Of a stretch of DNA of 64,000 bases, positions 59,446-64,000 are shown in pieces (within the stretch, counting starts at the first letter, position 1; each line of letters begins with the position of its first letter). Under the pieces are notes generated by a model. It did no database searches and had not been told where the DNA came from. It was given only the letters and a program-made list of their open reading frames with translations. Source of the stretch: Stramonita haemastoma (Eukaryota > Mollusca > Gastropoda > Neogastropoda > Muricidae); the NCBI GenBank assembly GCA_030674155.1, contig CM060316.1, forward strand, positions 74,490,729 to 74,554,728, read 5' to 3'. The translations under genes were made by a program, and so were the position numbers.

Positions 59446-60750
59446 CAACTTTATCGAAGATATACAATCCCTCGTCAGATCTTACTAACATTAATCAATA
59501 GATAGATTATCAACAGATACAAGAAAGAAACTGTAAACATACATATAGATCTATAACAACAACAACAAAATAAGAGTTGCAAGTAGTATGTTTGGAGCTT
59601 AATGTAAAAATGTAAATTTCAGGGTCTATGAGTATCAAGCTGGTATAAAACTGAACTGAAGGTGTAAACTGGTGCTATGTGTGTAAAATGTGCTGATAGG
59701 TAGGGGCTAACAAAAAACGGAATTGACGGAATGGGGAAAACAAAACCAGCCTTGATTCCTGAAGTTTTCAATGTTTTGAGTGTTGTTGGGTTTTTTTCCA
59801 TTAATTTCGAAAAATATTTGGTCAGTTCATTGATTATTTCTGGGAGGGGAGGGGGGGTTCTTGCATCATCTTTTCAACAACTTGGACTCTACAAGTATTA
59901 ACCTACTATATCACAGTATATACTGTACAGTTTTATGTTCACACATGTCAAACTATCAGGAAATTAATCTGCAACATTTTAAAGTAACATTTTGTAAGTT
60001 TAAAAAAAAACTCATCTTTCATCAGCTGTACAGAATGTAACGTTCATCTAACAAATCAACGAATATATGCGAGCAGAAAGAAAGAAATCATTAATGATAA
60101 ATATAAAAAAACTGGTTTCACTTTGTCATGTCTTTTTCCGTAAGATATGCATAGTTTTCAATAATATGAAATTAACTTCAACCTGGTTTTTACATCTCCA
60201 AACAAAATGTCAGGATTTTTCTGCATCCTCTTCTTAAGGTATAGACCCTCTATACACAATTTGGAGGTGCTATTCAATTTAAGATAAGGACATTTGACAT
60301 CAAATCTTACGTCAGGGACTTTTTACAGCAATGACTAGGGCACTGCTTAAAACCAGGTATAACTTTCACTGCTTATCAAAGTTTATAATCATCTGGTTTG
60401 ATGCATTCTAAAAAATAAACGTAACAATATTCTTAAAACAGAAAAACTAAACTAAAGCATACAGTTAAGCAAGCTGAGATGACACATTATGTAACAAGAA
60501 CTATTCATCACATGATAGATAAACCGGCCATTTAATGCCAGCTTCCTCAACTGAGTAACAGTCTTCGTTAACTTTCTCAACAGTTTCCTCCAACCGCTTT
60601 CCATCACTGATCGACACCCTCTTCAGTGACTCACAACTTCTTTGCTTCCTCCCTTCGTAACTCTAATTTAAAAAAAAAAAAAAACAGAAAAAAGATACTG
60701 CAAAAAAAACAACAACACAACTACACGAAGCAACAAACACAGCCGCCACG
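59446..60750 (-). other. Candidate 3' UTR of the minus-strand gene
   Basis: 1.3 kb of AT-rich sequence without SINEs or long microsatellites, in sharp contrast to its surroundings, lying between a stop codon (60751-60753) and an AATAAA. A short A-run lies at about 60668-60683. The interpretation as UTR is inference. Confidence 0.45.
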
Positions 60751-61059
60751 CTAATATTTCAAAATCTCAACATCATCTTCGTCGTCGTCATCCTCCTCGA
60801 TACCGTCACCAAAACGGAAGCCATGGAGGTCGTCCTTCCGGGAAAAGCCGGGGCGCAGTCTGAAGGGGGGGTGTCCAAAGTCCAGCGGGTCCAGGGAGTC
60901 GAAGCCCAGGGGTGACCTGACGTCGTCCCTGTCGGGGCCCAGGTGCTCAAAGTCCGTCTCCATCTGGCGGAAACATCAGCTGCAGGATGGACAGCGGCTC
61001 GAAAGGACCCGGGATGGGAGGGGTCCAGGTCTGTGATGGTGGATTCCTGGGCTGGGGCT
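60751..61059 (-). CDS. Candidate terminal coding exon of an unrecognised host gene
   Basis: Minus-strand frame ending in TAG at 60751-60753. The last 70 residues (from the ATG at 60963) begin METDFEHLGPDRDDV, run through SPLGFDSLDPLDFGHPPF and RLRPGFSRKDDLHGF, and end in the acidic tail GIEEDDDDEDDVEILKY. GC content is much higher than in the flanks and no repeat is involved. Just upstream an acceptor-like GTCTTGTCCCCAG gives an exon start near 61059. From there a proline-rich frame (PQPRNPPSQTW...LQLMFPP) is open but lies one base out of phase with METDFEHL, suggesting a one-base indel (assembly error or pseudogene) near the CCGCC at about 60965-60970. Alternatively METD is in frame with a short exon starting at the CCGCCAG just before it. 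I do not recognise the family. Low-complexity acidic C-termini occur in many unrelated proteins. Upstream exons would be right of the window. Confidence 0.5.
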
Positions 61060-61194
61060 CTGGGGACAAGACACTCAGAGATTAGGAGAGTGCCAGGTCA
61101 TGAGACAGAGGAGGTAGCTAGAGATCTTTGTGCTTGGTTTTAGGGTGGCTGTATAATACGAGGTATTGGATAACATTGTGATAGTGATGATAAT

Positions 61195-61268
61195 GGTGGT
61201 GGTGTGTGATGATGATGATGATGACGAGGAAAACGACGACGGCCGTGATGATGATGATGATGATGATG

Positions 61269-61313
<45 letters not shown>

Positions 61314-61395
61314 GCGGATGATGGATGATGATGAGATGACGATGATGGTTATGATGATCACGACGGTGATGATTACGACGACGATGATGATGGGG
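61195..61395. repeat. (GAT)n array
   Basis: GATGAT triplets with GAC/GGT variants; within the presumed intron. Gives spurious poly-Ser/His frames. Confidence 0.95.
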
Positions 61396-61855
61396 ATGAT
61401 AACGTCAACGAAGAAGGCGGTGGTGGAATTGTAAAGAAGGAAATAGGGTAGTGATTATCTCAGCTAGGACATTGCAAATGCATAAAAAGTTGTTATCCGT
61501 ACGAGGCATAATAATATAGTTAACATTTCATCTAACTCCTAAATACAAAGGTATCTTGACACACATATGACTCAAGTTTGGCTAAACAAAAAGAAGCGTG
61601 TTAGTCCGACATCATGTATAACTGACTTTTTCCTGAACTCTTTGAGAAGTCGTTGGGACACTACATAATATGTTCGGGGGGGGGGGGGGGGGTGAGTTCT
61701 CAGGCAGTGTGTTGTATGTAGGCTAGTGAAACCTGGTGAAGCTAATCTATCTTCAAATAACAGAGTGCATGCTGAATAATGATCTTCATGTCAACCGTCT
61801 CACCAGTCCTTATAATATAGTCTAATCTTTTTACCAGAGGCGGATGCGGTTTCAG
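61396..61855. other. Non-coding stretch with a G-run
   Basis: G-run at about 61677-61692. CAGGCAGTGTGTTGT near 61701 is related to sequence at about 39765 and 6015 (reverse). No gene. Confidence 0.5.
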
Positions 61856-61859
61856 CATG

Positions 61860-61975
61860 TGTGCTAGAGGATTTGTTTGTTTTCACAAGGGAAATTTTAG
61901 CTATGACTTCGTCCCGAGGACTTTCATGAGGATGGAGTTAGTACCGAAGTTAACAGCATGGGGTGAAATCTTTTT
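61860..61975 (-). repeat. SINE A, host copy (body)
   Basis: CCCGAGGACTTTCATGAGGA and TGGAGTTAGTACCGAAGTTA match the SINE A core on the minus strand. The head seems to resume at about 62190. Confidence 0.65.
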
Positions 61976-61984
61976 TTTTATCTG

Positions 61985-62190
61985 TATTCAGTTATCTTTT
62001 ATTTCGAGGATAATGGAATAAGCACTCATGTGCTTTTTACATCCATCCAGTACGTCCCCGTGTGTATGCTGCTTTTTAAATTTTCCCCATCCGTTCCTCA
62101 CTGACACACAATGGCCTACTCCTCCGAAAAGCGGAACGGGTTTTAACGAGATGCAAGTTGTTCTGTGTGCATTCGACACGGATGAACAGA
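61985..62190 (-). repeat. SINE A, 5'-truncated, nested in another SINE A
   Basis: TTTATTTCGAGGATAATGGA through GTTCTGTGTGCATTCGACAC. The next expected internal segment is missing, and a tRNA-like head with GGTTCGAATCTTC (minus strand) follows at 62190-62262. Confidence 0.75.
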
Positions 62191-62262
62191 TACCTCAGCG
62201 AAGATTCGAACCCCCACCTCAGTGCTCATCAGATACAAGTTTTGATGCTCTGATCACAAGTA
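62191..62262 (-). repeat. SINE A head, probable remainder of the host copy
   Basis: B-box-like GGGTTCGAATC on the minus strand, then a degraded A-box side. Confidence 0.6.
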
Positions 62263-62434
62263 TAATGATATAAACACCAAAGTCATGCGTATCAGAGCTA
62301 AACACAATGTAGGGCAAAAACAAAGTACTGCGTGTGTAGGTTTTTATGTGTGGAACGTGCCGGGAGATTGAGGCTGCTAGGAGAGAAAGGAGAGACATTG
62401 CGCTGACAATCAACTCGTCAATATGCATTCTTCT

Positions 62435-62439
<5 letters not shown>

Positions 62440-62499
<60 letters not shown>

Positions 62500-62580
62500 T
62501 CCTCTCTCTCTCTCTTCTCTCTCTCTTCGTGCGTGCGTGCGTGCGTGCGTGCGTACGCGTGCGTGCTTGCATGCACGCGC

Positions 62581-62621
<41 letters not shown>

Positions 62622-62640
62622 TGTGTGGTGTGTGTATGTA
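62440..62640. repeat. (CT)n, (GCGT)n, (GT)n compound
   Basis: CT to 62527, GTGC tetramers to 62585, then GT. Confidence 0.97.
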
Positions 62641-62920
62641 TGTCTTGTGTGTGAGCGAAAGAGAGAGGGAGAGAGTGTTTAGGGTGGGGGGTAATGGGGT
62701 TGACACAGAGATAGGGAGAGGGAGAGAGGGGGGGTTATGAGCCTATGGACATAAGATGCAGATCGAAAGAGATATATAGATGGCAAGAGAAGAAAGGGAA
62801 TGGATGGAGTCGGAGGAAACAGACAAACAGACCGACAGAGACACAGGCAGACAGACAGACAGAAGGGAGGGAGGGAAAGAAGTGTAAACAAGCATATTCC
62901 CACCCCACCCCCCAAACACA
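62641..62920. other. Non-coding, GA- and GACA-rich
   Basis: GAGAGG and CAGA repeats; no gene. Confidence 0.5.
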
Positions 62921-63475
<555 letters not shown>

Positions 63476-63775
63476 GTCAGACACGGAGCTTTCCACCCTA
63501 AGTGACAGCAGATAATTTGAGAGGAAGTGGGGTGTCCAGTGGGAGGGAGGCAGGGTTATGTAGGAGCATCATGATGGGTCAGCAAATGGACACACAGACA
63601 GACAGACCAGACAGACAGGACAGCTAATGCAGGTGGACAGACACACAATCACACGTGCATTGACAACTGATTCCATTCCTTTTTTTTGTCGTGTTTTTTT
63701 TCCTCCTGACTCTCTCACTTCTTTTGCCATTTTGTTCTGAAGATAATGTTTGATTTTTATTGTAGTCTGCTGCCT
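63476..63775. other. Non-coding stretch
   Basis: Short CAGA repeats near 63595-63620; no gene. Confidence 0.5.
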
Positions 63776-63776
63776 G

Positions 63777-63821
<45 letters not shown>

Positions 63822-63831
63822 TGCCTGCCTG

Positions 63832-63862
<31 letters not shown>
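63776..63862. repeat. (TGCC)n array
   Basis: About 20 CCTG units with CTGT variants. Confidence 0.97.
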
Positions 63863-63864
<2 letters not shown>

Positions 63865-63907
63865 TGTGTTTCTCTGTCTCTCTGTCTCTGTCTTTCTCCG
63901 TCTCTGT

Positions 63908-64000
63908 CGCGCGCGCGCGCGCGCGCGCGCACGCGGGCGGGCGTGCGGGCGTGCGGGCGTGCGGCGTGCGGGCGGGCGGGCGTGCGGGCGTGCGTGTGTG
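63908..64000. repeat. (GC)n then (GCGG/GCGT)n, at the window edge
   Basis: About 11 GC dinucleotides, then GGGCGTGC units: Z-DNA-prone, then G-quadruplex-prone. Continues past the window. Confidence 0.96.

Noticed and set aside
60759..60950. Alternative minus-strand frame over the candidate exon (TWAPTGTTSGHPW...)
   Set aside because: Composition is Thr/Trp/Met-skewed, as expected for an out-of-frame reading; the overlapping frame with the acidic tail is the more natural protein.

Overview
This is a window of animal (eukaryotic) nuclear DNA. It has no bacterial-style genes or operons. It is dominated by very long microsatellites (CT, GT, GACA, GATA, TTC, CAGG), several tRNA-derived SINE families and 5'-truncated non-LTR retrotransposons. 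This composition suggests a marine lophotrochozoan, most likely a gastropod mollusc. That is inference, since no species-diagnostic gene is present.

Layout. 0-5 kb: microsatellites and a LINE with one uninterrupted 611-codon reverse transcriptase frame. 5-14.6 kb: a large imperfect inverted duplication (about 5.3-8.3 kb against 10.6-13.9 kb) with CT arrays and two SINE copies between the arms. 15-17 kb: two copies of one LINE 3' end, with a hammerhead-ribozyme-like sequence on the minus strand between them. 17-34 kb: scattered SINEs, long microsatellites and two minisatellites apparently grown from a SINE tRNA-like head. 34-48 kb: inverted SINE pairs, an L2/CR1-like LINE end inserted in a SINE, and a 23-bp minisatellite. 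49-51.5 kb: a decayed LINE carrying a nested related LINE end with an 11-bp target-site duplication. 52-58 kb: 35-bp and 17-bp minisatellites and several SINEs. 59.4-61.1 kb: the only stretch resembling a resident gene, read on the minus strand: a 3' UTR, polyadenylation signal, acidic C-terminal coding exon and splice acceptor. The rest of that gene would lie beyond the right edge. 61-64 kb: its presumed intron, full of repeats.

Retroposon families used below, with names local to this report. SINE A: tRNA-like head with A and B boxes, and a conserved tail ending near TTATTCCATTATCCTCGA. SINE A2: the same head with a different 3' tail. SINE B: a second tRNA-headed SINE of about 410 bp. SINE C: a tRNA-like A box fused to a segment resembling the 5S rRNA internal promoter. 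LINEs: RTE-like in two subfamilies, Tx1/L1-like, and L2/CR1-like ends. Six places look like one element inserted in another, so a relative insertion order can be read.

The strongest points are the hammerhead-like motif (15690-15745), the tRNA/5S hybrid SINE C, the nested LINE with its duplication, the inverted duplication, the tandem arrays of SINE heads, and the isolated terminal exon at 60.75-61.06 kb. Nearly all other open frames are microsatellite read-through and are not annotated as genes. SINE, microsatellite and minisatellite boundaries are estimated by eye to about +/-10-20 bp.
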